Assembly (NCBI RefSeq): GCF_000520995.1
Contig: NZ_JACA01000023.1
Coordinates: 62,001 to 126,000, forward strand
From: Aquimarina macrocephali JAMB N27
GTDB taxonomy: Bacteria > Bacteroidota > Bacteroidia > Flavobacteriales > Flavobacteriaceae
Length of the DNA stretch: 64,000 nt
Direction of reading: 5' to 3'
The notes under the pieces are model-generated. The model ran no database searches. It saw only the letters and a program-made list of their open reading frames with translations, and was not told where the DNA came from. The position numbers and the translations under genes are program-made. Shown here piece after piece: positions 8,470-19,359 of the stretch (its first letter is position 1; each line of letters begins with the position of its first letter).

Positions 8470-9984
8470 TTGATGAAAAAGCTATTCTTATTCATAGGTA
8501 TACTGTCTATGTCTTTTTTGAGTGCTCAAGACATTACTGATGCATTACGTTATTCACAACAAGATATCCTTGGTACAGCGCGTTATAGAGCTATGAGTGG
8601 TGCTTTTGGTGCGCTAGGCGGCGATTTATCTGCATTGCAAATTAACCCGGCAGGATCAGCAGTTTTTTTAAATCCTCATGGCTCAGTCACTCTTTCTACA
8701 AGCCATACAGATAACGACGCAAACTATTCTGACCGTTTAACTAATCGTGATTCTAGAAATTTAAATTTTAATCAAGTAGGAGCCGTTTTTGTTTTCGATC
8801 ATTACAATGATGAATCAATTATTAATAAGCTTTCATTAGGACTAGCTTATGATCAAACTGCAAATAACGCTAATGAATTTGTAGCTCTAGGAAGAAGTTC
8901 TAATTCAATCGATAACTTTTTCCTTTCGGAAGCACAAGGACTCCCTCTGGATTTGATTTCAAGAAGAGCAGGAGAATCTGTAGATCAACTTTATAGTTTT
9001 CTTGGAGAATCTGAAGGATATGCTACTCAGCAAGCTTTCTTAGGCCGTGAAGCCTTTGTCATAGAAGCAACCGATGTTAATAACCCTGACAACACTTCTT
9101 ATTTTTCGAATATTGCACCTGGCGTTTTTGACCAGGAATATTATCATGAAAGCACTGGTCTAAATGGAAAATTCACTTTAAATGGAGGCGCACAAATTAA
9201 TCAAACTTTTTATGTAGGACTCAATATAAACTCGCACTTTATTAATTATGATAGAGTTACCGAGTTCTTTGAAGGAAATAACAATGCCGGCAGTAATGTT
9301 AATGAAGTAACATTTACCAATAAATTATCCACTACCGGTGGAGGGTTTTCTGCTCAAGTTGGTGGAATTGCCAAAGTTTCTGAAATGATTCGTTTAGGAG
9401 CTTCTTTTGAATCACCTACCTGGTATTATATCGAAGAAGAGACCACTCAACGCCTAGAAACATTTAGCGATGCAGACGGAAGATCCATTGTAGATCCTGA
9501 TGTTATCAATGTTTTTCCTGAATATAAATTACGTACACCAGCAAAAGCGATAGGTAGTATTGCTATATTATTCAAACAACATGGCTTAATCAGTCTGGAT
9601 TATTCTTACAAAGATTATTCTACAACAAAACTAAGCTCTGATGAAAATATTAGCTTCTCTAATCTTAATCGAGAGATTAATGACAATTTACAAGCCGTCT
9701 CTACCATAAGACTTGGTACCGAATGGAGGGTTGAAAACTGGAGCATTAGAGGCGGATATCGTTTTGAAGAGAGTCCTTATAAAAATGATTTGATTCTTGG
9801 AGAAAAAACAGGATATTCTTTTGGAGCAGGGTATTCTTTTGGAAAATTTAAAATTGATATTGCTTATGATTACAGTGAACAAGAACGTACCGAGCAATTT
9901 TATCCTAATTCTGGTTTTAATAACACTACTCTTGTAGATAGTCATACCCAAAACCTTACATTTACTTTTGGTATGAATTTTTAG
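8470..9984 (+). CDS. FadL/OMPP1-type outer-membrane transport protein
   Basis: A 504-residue outer-membrane beta-barrel. A signal peptide (MKKLFLFIGILSMSFLSAQ) is followed by DALRYSQQDILGTARYRAMSGAFGALGGDLSAL, where residues of the N-terminal plug region with NPAGSAVF are a hallmark of the FadL/TodX family. Alternating-residue strands fill the rest, ending LTFTFGMNF with the C-terminal aromatic residue expected of a barrel. Family members move hydrophobic compounds across the outer membrane; the substrate here is unknown. ATG 8473 is an equally good start, one codon later. Confidence 0.88.
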   Translation: MMKKLFLFIGILSMSFLSAQDITDALRYSQQDILGTARYRAMSGAFGALGGDLSALQINPAGSAVFLNPHGSVTLSTSHTDNDANYSDRLTNRDSRNLNFNQVGAVFVFDHYNDESIINKLSLGLAYDQTANNANEFVALGRSSNSIDNFFLSEAQGLPLDLISRRAGESVDQLYSFLGESEGYATQQAFLGREAFVIEATDVNNPDNTSYFSNIAPGVFDQEYYHESTGLNGKFTLNGGAQINQTFYVGLNINSHFINYDRVTEFFEGNNNAGSNVNEVTFTNKLSTTGGGFSAQVGGIAKVSEMIRLGASFESPTWYYIEEETTQRLETFSDADGRSIVDPDVINVFPEYKLRTPAKAIGSIAILFKQHGLISLDYSYKDYSTTKLSSDENISFSNLNREINDNLQAVSTIRLGTEWRVENWSIRGGYRFEESPYKNDLILGEKTGYSFGAGYSFGKFKIDIAYDYSEQERTEQFYPNSGFNNTTLVDSHTQNLTFTFGMNF

Positions 9985-10010
9985 AATAATATTTACCTTA
10001 TACAACAACA

Positions 10011-10042
10011 AAAAACCGAGATACTATAATCTCGGTTTTTTT
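10011..10042. terminator. Bidirectional terminator
   Basis: Stem ACCGAGAT / ATCTCGGT flanked by an A run and a T run, between the convergent porin and T9SS cargo genes. Confidence 0.88.
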
Positions 10043-10055
10043 ATATAAAAGTATT

Positions 10056-11549
10056 TTATCGTATTAATGAAAAATTACCAGCAAAAACTCTCCGACGCAT
10101 ATTCGGATCTCTGGGTTCATTAAACTCTACTCTAAACCAATAATCTGAAGAAGGCATATTTTTTCCGTTATAAGTACCATCCCATCCCGGACCTCCGACT
10201 CTTAGTTGTTTTAGCAACTTACCATATCTATCAAATATATAAATCTGTGCTGTAGGCTGGCCTTCGATATTAATCAGACTCCAGGTATCGTGAAAACCAT
10301 CACCATTTGGTGTAAAATATTTAGGATATCCTAAAATCATAATAACATCAGATATTTCTTCACTGGCAGGGCAGTTTGCATATCTGGCCGTAACAAAATA
10401 ATCTCCTGGAGGAACATTAGAAAATACGGGAGAAGGTTGAAAAGGTCTATATTCTAAAAAACCATTCCCTATATCTCGGTCAAGTCTATACTCAAAATCA
10501 TCAAACCCTGCAGCTTCTACATCAGGAGCAGCTACTACTTCTGCTGTAATCGTATACCCACCTGCAAAAGATTCTTCTGCGATAGAATACCCTACAGAAA
10601 CAACAGCATCTGAAACATCCAGAACCACCAAATCATCTGGAGAATCCGGAACTTCGGTTCCCGTTTCATCAAAACCTCTCAATTGGTACACTCCTTCTGT
10701 AGTAACTTCTAAAAATGGTATTACTCCAGGAGGACCCGGAACATTTACAAAATTAGTAGTCCCTACATCTGCTCTAGCCCATTGATAGGTTACAGCTCTA
10801 GGAAATCTTCCTTCTATAGTAATCGGAAATTCACCACATGTAGCAATATCAGGTCCTACACCTGGTTCTAAAATACTACAATCTGTAGTTCCTGCATTAT
10901 CTTCATTAAGATTGGTTTGCTGAAGTTGAATAACTCCTGCCTCATCTGCAAAATTAGTAATTAGAATAATATAGTACTCATCAGATTGAGCATTAGGTAT
11001 CGTTAGTGTCTCTATATAAATATCATCATCTGGTGTTCTTGCATAACTACAATCCACAATATTAGTATTGTCCATATTATTAATATAATAATCTGGATCA
11101 TCGACATTATTTACACATTCTGCTGGACGTATATTATCTCCGTCCCCATTATTATCACATCCCTGAGAGAGAATATCACAATTCACAAATGAGGTGGTAA
11201 AAGGTCCCCAGGCAATAAAATCTACATCAAGTTGCCTTTCTCCTCTATCTAAATTACTATTATCATTACCATCAACCCATTGCTGGATATCAAAAATCAA
11301 TTCTCCTGGTTGATCAATACGAATAAAGTACCATGCTGGATTAGGAGTCGTATTTAAACAACCTACTTCACCAAGGCCATCCATATCACCAGTTACATTA
11401 GGGAAGGTCAATTCTAAAGAAGCATCAGAACAAAAAGGTTGAGCAGCTCTACAAGCTACATCAAAGTCCTGAGCATAAAAAAAAGTACTTTTAAAAACAA
11501 GAATGCTAAAAAGCAACAAAATTTGAGGTAATCCTTTTGCCATTTTCAT
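10056..11549 (-). CDS. Secreted protein with type-B T9SS (gliding-motility-associated) C-terminal domain
   Basis: A 497-residue secreted protein. An N-terminal signal peptide ends near FYAQ, followed by a domain with many Asn, Asp and Cys residues (FDVACRAAQPFCSDAS). The last 90 residues form the type-B C-terminal domain, with YPKYFTPNGDGFHDTW, IYIFDRYGKLLKQL, GWDGTYNGKNMPSSDYWF and the final FAGNFSLIR. This domain directs export through the type IX system. The mature function is unknown; the middle may hold an Ig-like domain. It is a single gene with a shared terminator downstream. Confidence 0.9.
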   Translation of the reverse strand: MKMAKGLPQILLLFSILVFKSTFFYAQDFDVACRAAQPFCSDASLELTFPNVTGDMDGLGEVGCLNTTPNPAWYFIRIDQPGELIFDIQQWVDGNDNSNLDRGERQLDVDFIAWGPFTTSFVNCDILSQGCDNNGDGDNIRPAECVNNVDDPDYYINNMDNTNIVDCSYARTPDDDIYIETLTIPNAQSDEYYIILITNFADEAGVIQLQQTNLNEDNAGTTDCSILEPGVGPDIATCGEFPITIEGRFPRAVTYQWARADVGTTNFVNVPGPPGVIPFLEVTTEGVYQLRGFDETGTEVPDSPDDLVVLDVSDAVVSVGYSIAEESFAGGYTITAEVVAAPDVEAAGFDDFEYRLDRDIGNGFLEYRPFQPSPVFSNVPPGDYFVTARYANCPASEEISDVIMILGYPKYFTPNGDGFHDTWSLINIEGQPTAQIYIFDRYGKLLKQLRVGGPGWDGTYNGKNMPSSDYWFRVEFNEPRDPNMRRRVFAGNFSLIR

Positions 11550-11841
11550 ATAACGTTAAAACTTTATTTTTCGTGTGTTACAGTTCAATTTGGGACTTAA
11601 ATATACAGAACTTCTCCAAGAAAACTAATATCTACAATTGTTTAACATAGCTTTTACTAAGTAAAACAACAAAATCGTATCTTTGCACACCATAATATAG
11701 AAGGTATTACTTAATACTGTTCTATTTATGTTACAAAAAAAACAAAAAAGTAAGAATTGGCTAAGAAATACTTCTATGCATGACTTTTTTTGCTTTACTA
11801 TTTTTTTGTGAGAATTTTGATAAATTATAAAATTTTGAAGT

Positions 11842-12519
11842 GTGAAAATTGACAAGGCCCTTGAAGCTATTGAAGCGCTAGGTGATAATCATGTAGCTAC
11901 TAGCGCTACCACTCCTCTTAGAGAAGATGCCTTTAAACTTAGTGATACCGAAAAAATTGCTTTGATTAAAGAAGATGTAAAACATATTATGGAAACTTTG
12001 GGACTAGATCTAACCGATGATAGTCTTAAAGGTACTCCTCAACGTGTAGCAAAAATGTTTGTAAATGAAATTTTTTCAGGCCTTCATCCTCAAAGAAAAC
12101 CTGATGCCTCTACATTTGACAATCATTACAAATATGGAGAGATGCTGGTAGAGAAAAATATTACTGTATATTCTACTTGCGAACATCATTTACTTCCTAT
12201 AGTTGGTCGAGCTCATGTGGCGTATATATCTAATGGCACTGTCGTTGGGTTATCCAAAATGAATCGTATTGTTGATTATTATGCAAAACGCCCACAAGTA
12301 CAGGAACGCCTGACTATGCAAATTGTTCAAGATTTACAAGTAGTCCTGGGAACAAAGGATGTAGCTTGTGTTATCGATGCAAAGCATTTATGTGTAAATT
12401 CACGAGGAATCAGAGACATAGAAAGCAGTACCGTTACTAGTGAGTTCGGTGGTAAATTTAAAGAGCAATCTGTAAAAAGAGAATTTTTAGATTATATCAA
12501 ATTAGACACTACCTTTTAA
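11842..12519 (+). CDS. folE: GTP cyclohydrolase I
   Basis: FolE converts GTP to dihydroneopterin triphosphate, the first step of tetrahydrofolate and pterin synthesis. The 225-residue protein has the core motifs CEHHLLPIVGRAHVAYI with zinc-binding Cys and His residues, GLSKMNRIVDYYAKRPQVQE, and C-terminal KHLCVNSRGI. The first 40 residues are a variable extension. The start chosen is GTG 11842, since no ATG occurs before the conserved region. A TATCTTTG box at 11678-11685 could be its -7 element, leaving a leader of about 150 nt. cysS follows after 38 bp. Confidence 0.95.
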   Translation: MKIDKALEAIEALGDNHVATSATTPLREDAFKLSDTEKIALIKEDVKHIMETLGLDLTDDSLKGTPQRVAKMFVNEIFSGLHPQRKPDASTFDNHYKYGEMLVEKNITVYSTCEHHLLPIVGRAHVAYISNGTVVGLSKMNRIVDYYAKRPQVQERLTMQIVQDLQVVLGTKDVACVIDAKHLCVNSRGIRDIESSTVTSEFGGKFKEQSVKREFLDYIKLDTTF

Positions 12520-12557
12520 TTTTATTTTCAACAAAATCATAAGCATCACTCTACATT

Positions 12558-14054
12558 ATGGCAGCAACTTCGTTGTATAAAACTCAGGAATTAAAAATTT
12601 ATAATTCTATTTCAGGTCAAAAAGAAACATTTAAATCTATTACAGAAGGTAATATAGGTATGTATGTATGTGGCCCTACGGTTTATAGCAATGTACATTT
12701 AGGAAACTGTCGTACATTTATTTCTTTCGACTTAGTATTTAGATACCTAAGACATTTGGAGTATAAAGTTCGCTATGTTAGAAATATTACGGATGCTGGT
12801 CATCTTGAAAATGATGCAGATGAAGGTGAAGATAAAGTCGCAAAAAAAGCACGATTAGAACAGTTAGAGCCCATGGAAATCGTTCAGCGATATACATTAG
12901 ATTTTCATAATGTTATGTCTAAATTTAATGCAATATCGCCGAGTATAGAACCTACAGCAACGGGGCATATCGTAGAACAAATTGAGATTATCAAAACCAT
13001 CATTGGTAATGGTTTTGCATATGAATCCAATGGTTCTGTATATTTTGATGTTCAAAAATTTAATGAAACTAACGATTACGGGAAGTTAAGTGGGCGTAAT
13101 CTCGAGGATATGATTGCAAATACCCGGGAGTTATCTGCTCAAAGTGACAAAAAAAATCCTCAGGATTTTGCACTTTGGAAAAAAGCAGAACCTCAACACA
13201 TTATGCGTTGGCCATCGCCATGGAGTGATGGTTTCCCAGGTTGGCACTTAGAATGTACTGTAATGAGCACCAAATATCTAGGTGAACGATTTGATATTCA
13301 TGGAGGAGGAATGGATTTAAAATTCCCTCATCACGAATGTGAAATTGCACAGGGCGAAGCCGCTTGTGGTCAAACCCCTGTTAATTATTGGATGCATGCC
13401 AATATGCTTACTCTTAATGGCAAAAAAATGTCTAAATCAACTGGAAATACTATCTCTCCGGGAGAATTGTTTTCGGGAAACAATGATTTTTTAGATAAGC
13501 CATTTGACCCTACTATTGTTCGGTTTTTTATGCTTCAGGCACATTACAGAAGTATCCTGGATTTTTCTAATGATGCATTAGAAGCTTCAGAAAAGGGATT
13601 TTACAGATTAATAGATGCCATACAAGCTATCGATTCACTATCAGTTAGTTCTGCTACCAAAGGATTTAATATACAAGCCTGGAGACAGGAATGCTATGAT
13701 GCGATGAACGATGATTTTAACAGTCCTATCCTAATTGCTAAGTTATTTGATGCTGTTAAGTTTATTAATACAATTAAAGAACAAAAGGCTACAATTTCTG
13801 CAGCAGATCTTGAATTATTGCGTAAAACCATACATGGTTTTGTATTTGATGTTCTTGGATTAGTGAATATAAATGAAACTGCTTCAGATATAAGTGATAA
13901 GCTTTCTGGAACTGTAGAATTATTGATTAACCTAAGAGCAGAAGCAAGAGCCAATAAAGATTTTGCTACTAGTGATAAAATAAGGGATGAACTTATAGAA
14001 ATTGGTATTCAACTTAAGGATGGCCGAGATGGCACTAGTTTTTCATTAAATTAA
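12558..14054 (+). CDS. cysS: Cysteinyl-tRNA synthetase
   Basis: A class I synthetase that charges tRNA-Cys. The 498-residue protein has the zinc-binding Cys and HIGH-like region [18 protein letters not shown], the zinc-site residues in [10 protein letters not shown] and HHECEIAQ, and the KMSKSTGN active-site loop. The C-terminal DALR-like helical domain follows. It lies in a same-strand run folE-cysS-yidD-lgt, with yidD starting 6 bp after its stop. Confidence 0.98.
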   Translation: MAATSLYKTQELKIYNSISGQKETFKSITEGNIGMYVCGPTVYSNVHLGNCRTFISFDLVFRYLRHLEYKVRYVRNITDAGHLENDADEGEDKVAKKARLEQLEPMEIVQRYTLDFHNVMSKFNAISPSIEPTATGHIVEQIEIIKTIIGNGFAYESNGSVYFDVQKFNETNDYGKLSGRNLEDMIANTRELSAQSDKKNPQDFALWKKAEPQHIMRWPSPWSDGFPGWHLECTVMSTKYLGERFDIHGGGMDLKFPHHECEIAQGEAACGQTPVNYWMHANMLTLNGKKMSKSTGNTISPGELFSGNNDFLDKPFDPTIVRFFMLQAHYRSILDFSNDALEASEKGFYRLIDAIQAIDSLSVSSATKGFNIQAWRQECYDAMNDDFNSPILIAKLFDAVKFINTIKEQKATISAADLELLRKTIHGFVFDVLGLVNINETASDISDKLSGTVELLINLRAEARANKDFATSDKIRDELIEIGIQLKDGRDGTSFSLN

Positions 14055-14060
14055 ATCGTT

Positions 14061-14327
14061 TTGGCTTTTAAGACGACTATAAAACAAATTTTAATATTTC
14101 CATTTGTGGTATTGGTTAAGCTATATCAAAACCTGATATCACCATTAACTCCGGCTACCTGTCGTTATCAACCTACTTGTTCGCATTATACCCTCGAAGC
14201 ATTACAAAAACATGGGCTTTTTAAAGGAGGAATGCTTTCAATTAAACGTATTTTTAGCTGTCACCCCTGGGGAGGCAGTGGCTATGATCCGGTTCCTGAT
14301 GTTGAGAACGAATCAATTAAAAAATGA
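14061..14327 (+). CDS. yidD: Membrane protein insertion efficiency factor YidD
   Basis: YidD is a small protein at the inner membrane that helps YidC-mediated insertion. The 88-residue sequence has the family core [20 protein letters not shown] followed by HYTLEAL, with three conserved Cys, and [13 protein letters not shown] near the end. The start is TTG 14061; there is no in-frame ATG before the conserved part. It follows cysS by 6 bp. Confidence 0.93.
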   Translation: MAFKTTIKQILIFPFVVLVKLYQNLISPLTPATCRYQPTCSHYTLEALQKHGLFKGGMLSIKRIFSCHPWGGSGYDPVPDVENESIKK

Positions 14328-14451
14328 ATGAAAAAAATACGTTCATAATGATTGTATTCATAAAACGTTCGGTCATTTTCTCAATATATAAATGTGTAAT
14401 ACGTTTCTCATATAAATACTTATATTTACTTTTAAAAAATAAAACTCACGC

Positions 14452-15381
14452 ATGATATTTACAAAAATTACCTGGAATCCAGTTGAAGGAATAGATCTCG
14501 GCTTTTTTGTTATTCGTTTTTACAGCTTAATGTTTGTAATTGCCTTTACATTAGGCTGGTATCTAATGAAGAAAATCTATATCCGAGAGAATGTCTCTAT
14601 GGAAAAGCTAGATTCTGTATTTATATATGCTGTTATTGGTACATTATTAGGTGCCCGATTAGGACATGTGTTTTTTTATGACTGGGATTATTACAAGAAC
14701 AATCTTTTAGAAATTCTTTTGCCTTTCAGGTTTAAGCCGGCATTTGAATTTATAGGTTTTCAAGGATTAGCGAGTCATGGAGCCGCTATTGCTTTTATAA
14801 TTGCAATGTATTATTATTCTAAAAAAATCCTACATAAACATCCGCTTTGGGTTCTAGACAGAGTTACTATTCCGGCTGCATTTGGAGGTATTTTTGTTCG
14901 ATTAGGTAATTTTTTTAACTCTGAGATTATTGGAAAAGAATCTGGCGATTCTTTTTTTGGAGTAAAGTTTATACGCGATGGTTTAAGCAAAAGAGAAGCT
15001 TTGAAAGAGACGGGAATGGATAGCGTTAATAAAGCGTATTCTGCAATCGTAGAAAACCCTAAATTCTCTAATCTACTAGAAGCTATTCCATATCGTCATC
15101 CGGCTCAATTATATGAAGCTTTTGGATATATATTTGTATCCATTATCTTATGGTTGATCTACTGGAAAACAGATAAACGAAATAATAGTGGGTTTCTTTT
15201 CGGAATGTATTTAATTCTAATATTTACAGTACGCTTTATTGTAGAATACGTTAAATCAAGCCAAGGAGGTTTTGAAAACGCTTTAGGTCTACTATCAACA
15301 GGTCAATGGTTAAGCATTCCTTTTATTATTGTTGGTTTGTATTTTGTAATACGATCAAGAAATAGAACCGGAATTAATTAA
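14452..15381 (+). CDS. lgt: Prolipoprotein diacylglyceryl transferase
   Basis: Lgt transfers diacylglycerol from phosphatidylglycerol to the lipobox Cys of prolipoproteins, the first step of lipoprotein maturation in the inner membrane. The 309-residue protein has about seven membrane segments. It carries GARLGHVFFYDW, the Lgt signature around VRLGNFFNSEIIG (essential Arg and Asn), and the HPAQLYEA motif. The many lipoproteins in this window depend on it. It ends just before a shared terminator with prfA. Confidence 0.97.
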   Translation: MIFTKITWNPVEGIDLGFFVIRFYSLMFVIAFTLGWYLMKKIYIRENVSMEKLDSVFIYAVIGTLLGARLGHVFFYDWDYYKNNLLEILLPFRFKPAFEFIGFQGLASHGAAIAFIIAMYYYSKKILHKHPLWVLDRVTIPAAFGGIFVRLGNFFNSEIIGKESGDSFFGVKFIRDGLSKREALKETGMDSVNKAYSAIVENPKFSNLLEAIPYRHPAQLYEAFGYIFVSIILWLIYWKTDKRNNSGFLFGMYLILIFTVRFIVEYVKSSQGGFENALGLLSTGQWLSIPFIIVGLYFVIRSRNRTGIN

Positions 15382-15397
15382 ACAGATGAAATAACAT

Positions 15398-15432
15398 AAA
15401 AAAAGCCGATGTAAAATACATCGGCTTTTTTT
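15398..15432. terminator. Bidirectional terminator
   Basis: Stem AAAAGCCGATGTA and its complement, with A and T runs, between convergent lgt and prfA. Confidence 0.9.
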
Positions 15433-15450
15433 ATACATTCAATTTTATTT

Positions 15451-16527
15451 TTAAAAAATCTCGTTAGATTCTTTTAGTTTTTCTGTATTCGCTACCAACT
15501 GAAGTTCATCGATGATTTTCTGAATATCTCCATCTATAATATTACCTAAATCATATAGTGTTAGACCAATACGGTGATCAGTAACTCTTCCTTGTGGATA
15601 GTTATAAGTTCTAATTTTTGCAGAACGATCTCCAGATGACACCATACTTTTTCGTTTCTCAGAATCAGCAGCTTGCTTCTTCTCCAATTCCATATCATAC
15701 AATCGAGAACGCAATACTTTTAATGCTTTTTCGAGATTTTTATGTGATGATTTCTGATCCTGGCAACTTACAATCATTCCTGTAGGCTCATGATGTAATT
15801 TAATTGCCGAATACGTCGTATTCACAGACTGTCCTCCTGGTCCTGTAGAAGTAGTACGTTCAATACGTACTTCTTGCATATCCAACTCGATATCAAATTC
15901 TTCAGCTTCAGGCAGAACCATTACGGTTGCAGCACTGGTATGTACTCGACCTTGTGTTTCGGTCTGGGGAACCCGTTGTACACGATGCACACCTGCTTCA
16001 AACTTTAATACCCCATAAACATCTTCACCATTGACTTCAAAAATAATTTCTTTGTAACCACCACTGGTTCCTTCATTAAGGTCAACCACACTAGTACTCC
16101 ATCCCCTACCTTCACAATATTTAGTATACATTCTAAATAAATCTCCTGCAAAAATACTCGCTTCATCCCCTCCCGTTCCTGCGCGAATTTCTACCACACA
16201 GTTCTTAGCATCTTCTGGATCTTTTGGCACAAGCATAAAACGAATTTTTTCTTCCAAACCAGGTAATTCTTCTTTAGCTTCTTCTAACTGCATTTTGGCC
16301 ATTTCTACCATCTCTGCATCACTGCCATCAGCAATAATTTCCTCGGCTTCCTTTTGATTGTCAGTGAGCTCTATATATCGCTCTCTTTCATCCATAAGGG
16401 CCCTAAGATCTTTGTATTCTTTATTAAGCTGTACGTATTTTTTTTGATCTGCAATAATATCTGGTTGAATGATTAAATCACTCACTTCATCAAATCGTTG
16501 CTTTACAATATTTAATTTATCAATCAT
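15451..16527 (-). CDS. prfA: Peptide chain release factor 1
   Basis: RF1 recognises UAA and UAG in the ribosomal A site and triggers peptide release. The 358-residue protein has the GGQ loop in [16 protein letters not shown] and the family motif [10 protein letters not shown]. The codon-recognition region reads [13 protein letters not shown] ([18 protein letters not shown]), with the PxT-type tripeptide region expected nearby. Length and order of domains are normal. Confidence 0.97.
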   Translation of the reverse strand: MIDKLNIVKQRFDEVSDLIIQPDIIADQKKYVQLNKEYKDLRALMDERERYIELTDNQKEAEEIIADGSDAEMVEMAKMQLEEAKEELPGLEEKIRFMLVPKDPEDAKNCVVEIRAGTGGDEASIFAGDLFRMYTKYCEGRGWSTSVVDLNEGTSGGYKEIIFEVNGEDVYGVLKFEAGVHRVQRVPQTETQGRVHTSAATVMVLPEAEEFDIELDMQEVRIERTTSTGPGGQSVNTTYSAIKLHHEPTGMIVSCQDQKSSHKNLEKALKVLRSRLYDMELEKKQAADSEKRKSMVSSGDRSAKIRTYNYPQGRVTDHRIGLTLYDLGNIIDGDIQKIIDELQLVANTEKLKESNEIF

Positions 16528-16672
16528 AGTGTATTCTTCCTAATCTGTAGAATTTACAAAAGTAAGCTTTTTTGTCAAAAGCTCATACAGCATGATAAGA
16601 TTACAAATCAATTTTATATACAAACTTAATTTGAAGTTGTTTGAGCCGACAACACCCATGATTCCTGGTTTT

Positions 16673-18388
16673 TTATTTTCTTTCAAAAATTACCTCTCCA
16701 TCAAATACAGTCATATCCACTTTGGTAGTAGCAATTCTATTAGGATCTACAGAAAAAATATTCTGATTTAGCACTACAAAATCCGCTTTCTTTCCTACTT
16801 CAATAGACCCTACTTCTGTCTCCTGTCGCATAACATAAGCCCCATTAAAGGTATATGCTTTTACAGCTTCTTCTATGGTTATATTTTGCGGAAAACGGGT
16901 TACCGCATTTTGCATTCCTACAAATGGGTTTATACTACTCACATCCCAATCACTACTTAATGTAATTCTGGCATCGGCTTCTTTTAAACTCTTTATAGGA
17001 ATCAGATTTTTCGAACTCTCCTTTCCTATAAGTTCTACATTCTCATCCCATTGATCTGGTTGTGTAAAATCACCTGCAACCTGACAATCTGCTGTTACAT
17101 TTAATTGAGAAAAACGTGTTAAATCTGATGGGGTTACTATTTCAACATGTGTAATTCTATGTCTTCCTGAGCCATTACTTGCTGTTTCTATTGCATTTAA
17201 AGATTCCTTGACTCCCCTATTTCCAATAGCATGAATATGAAAATCAAACCCTACATTTTCTAATTGCTGAATATAACTTGTTATTCGGTTTTGAGTAAAA
17301 TAACTCAACCCGTTATTCTTCGATTCCTGAAAAAGATCTATTCGGTACTCTTCTTGCATTGCCGCCGTTGTATTATGAACTATTCCATCACTGTATAGCT
17401 TGATTTGGTTTATTTTTAAAAGACTATTACTATCATTTTCATATAATGATTTTAGTGATGATATTTGTGACTCATCATCCTGCATAGGGTACCCCCATAG
17501 TCCTAAATTAACTCGAGCAGAAAGTTTTCCTTCTTTTTCTACTCGTTTCCATATGGTATGATGATCTCTTTTCCAATAGGTTCGTGCATCGCAAATAGAG
17601 GTTATTCCATTTTTAGCTAACTCTGGTAATGCAAAATTTACTAAACCGTTATAATCATTTTCTTTAGTTTGACTTGTAGGAGTCAGGGCCATATCTAAAA
17701 TAAGATTTCCTGCATTATCTATCAGAATTCCATTAAGCTTATCATTTTCGTCTCTCATATAAATTCCTCCTGTTGGGTTTTCTGAATTAATATCTATTCC
17801 TGCTATTTCTAATGCTTTAGAATTTACCCAAATAGAATGAGAAGTACGCTCCATAATTGCAATAGGCCTGGTGCTACTTATATCATCCAAAATATCTATA
17901 GGAGAACGTTTGGCTTCAAGAAGAGTATACAAATCTACTCCCCAGCCCAAAAGCCATTCTTCATCAGGAAAATCAAGTAATGCTTTACGAATTGCGGGCG
18001 CATAATTTTCGGGATCATTACCTTCTTTTAAAATAAACTTAAAATTTTCTGATGAAGCTTCTAATGGATGCATATGTACATCATGTATTCCTGGTATTAC
18101 TGTAGCTCTTTTAAGGTCTATTACTTCTGTATCTTTACTTATCTGTGCTAAAGCTTTATCAGTATTTCCCACATAGATTATCTTATTTCCTTCAACAATT
18201 ATAGCCTCTGCCCATACCCGTTCGGGGTTTACAGTAAAAATAGTTCCGTTGATATAGGCGACTGTAATTTCCTGCTTTTGATTTGACATAGAATTATCAT
18301 CTTTATTACAAGAATTTGCACTTACCATTAATGTTATAATAAAGGTTATAAGTTTCATTTGATTGCTTTTAATATTTGGTACTATCAT
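16673..18388 (-). CDS. YtcJ-like amidohydrolase, probable lipoprotein
   Basis: A metal-dependent amidohydrolase of the YtcJ/AepA-like group. The metal-binding motif is IHDVHMHPLEA near residue 105, with later histidines in FDFHIHAIGNRG and RITHVEIV, and the final Asp in LSSDWDVS. Substrates of such enzymes vary and cannot be assigned. An N-terminal segment MKLITFIITLMVSANSCNK looks like a lipoprotein signal if translation begins at ATG 18358. The longer start at 18388 overlaps the AraC-gene stop by 4 bp (ATGA), which favours translational coupling. The choice between them is open. Confidence 0.85.
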   Translation of the reverse strand: MIVPNIKSNQMKLITFIITLMVSANSCNKDDNSMSNQKQEITVAYINGTIFTVNPERVWAEAIIVEGNKIIYVGNTDKALAQISKDTEVIDLKRATVIPGIHDVHMHPLEASSENFKFILKEGNDPENYAPAIRKALLDFPDEEWLLGWGVDLYTLLEAKRSPIDILDDISSTRPIAIMERTSHSIWVNSKALEIAGIDINSENPTGGIYMRDENDKLNGILIDNAGNLILDMALTPTSQTKENDYNGLVNFALPELAKNGITSICDARTYWKRDHHTIWKRVEKEGKLSARVNLGLWGYPMQDDESQISSLKSLYENDSNSLLKINQIKLYSDGIVHNTTAAMQEEYRIDLFQESKNNGLSYFTQNRITSYIQQLENVGFDFHIHAIGNRGVKESLNAIETASNGSGRHRITHVEIVTPSDLTRFSQLNVTADCQVAGDFTQPDQWDENVELIGKESSKNLIPIKSLKEADARITLSSDWDVSSINPFVGMQNAVTRFPQNITIEEAVKAYTFNGAYVMRQETEVGSIEVGKKADFVVLNQNIFSVDPNRIATTKVDMTVFDGEVIFERK

Positions 18389-19239
18389 TTTACGGGGATA
18401 TATATTTCTGTTACATAATCCTTGGGATCATCGCTATGCATGCTATTTATTTTATACAATTCTAAAAAAGGGGATTCAGACACTTCATACTTTGTACTTA
18501 ATATCCAATTTCCAAAAATCTTATCATAAGTCTTTTGCAGTGAGGCATAAGATCCGTAATGTGTAAAAACTGCATATGTTTGTTCTGGCAAAATTTTTAT
18601 ACTAAATTTATTCTTAAAATCACAGTCTTGAGGTAATGTAAAGCAAGCATCATAATTACATCGAATTGCTTCTGATATTAATGGTTCGTCCCAAATAATC
18701 CCAATACTTTCTGATTCAGATATATTCATCTCTAACCTTATAGCTTCATCATGTAATTCATCCCAAACATTTTCAATTTTATCACTATAATAGTCTGCCA
18801 TGATCGTTTTATAAAAAACCTTTTGTTCTGACAAGTTGATTATTCTCTCTTCATAAAAACTCATTGCTACTTTAGTATTCTTTACTATCGACGTTAGGAT
18901 GTCTTCTTTTTTGCTTTTATACTCCTGTGGAGAAATTCCAAAGTGCTTTTTAAAAGCTTTACTAAACGCTTGTAAATCAGAATATCCTACTTCTATTGCA
19001 ATTTGTGATATTGTCTGGTTTTGATATAAAAGCATTTTTGCTCCACTTTCTATTTTAAGCCTGGTAATATAGGCTCCAATAGTTTCTTTATAGTATCCTT
19101 TAAAGATGCGTTGTAAGTTTCGATATGAGAAATTAGAGACCTCTTCGAGTTTTTTAATCTCAAAATTTTTATTGAAATTCTCTCGAAGATACAAGGCTGT
19201 GCTTTGCATCCTCTTTACATATTCATCTTTCTTATTCAC
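18385..19239 (-). CDS. AraC-family regulator with GyrI-like effector domain
   Basis: A 284-residue regulator. Residues about 10-105 form the AraC-type double helix-turn-helix (LRENFNKNFEIKKLEEVSN and GYSDLQAFSKAFKKHFGISP). Residues about 120-284 form a GyrI-like/AraC effector-binding domain, which in relatives binds small ligands. It overlaps the start of the amidohydrolase gene by 4 bp, so the two are probably cotranscribed, and the regulator may sense a substrate or product of that enzyme (inference). Confidence 0.9.
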   Translation of the reverse strand: MNKKDEYVKRMQSTALYLRENFNKNFEIKKLEEVSNFSYRNLQRIFKGYYKETIGAYITRLKIESGAKMLLYQNQTISQIAIEVGYSDLQAFSKAFKKHFGISPQEYKSKKEDILTSIVKNTKVAMSFYEERIINLSEQKVFYKTIMADYYSDKIENVWDELHDEAIRLEMNISESESIGIIWDEPLISEAIRCNYDACFTLPQDCDFKNKFSIKILPEQTYAVFTHYGSYASLQKTYDKIFGNWILSTKYEVSESPFLELYKINSMHSDDPKDYVTEIYIPVK

Positions 19240-19359
19240 AGTACAAATTTATGAAATATAGCAGGTTATAGTATTGTCCTATATTGACAACTATATATAA
19301 TCATCATTGTAATATCATATCATCTTATCCTGGTTAAAAAATCGTAAATTTGTATTGAT

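Noticed and set aside
11728..11811. A 27-codon frame (begins MLQKKQKSKNW) before folE, after a TATCTTTG box
   Set aside because: It has a possible promoter box but no -33 TTG, no recognisable family and a poly-A-rich start; it may be part of the folE leader. Conservation would be needed to accept it.
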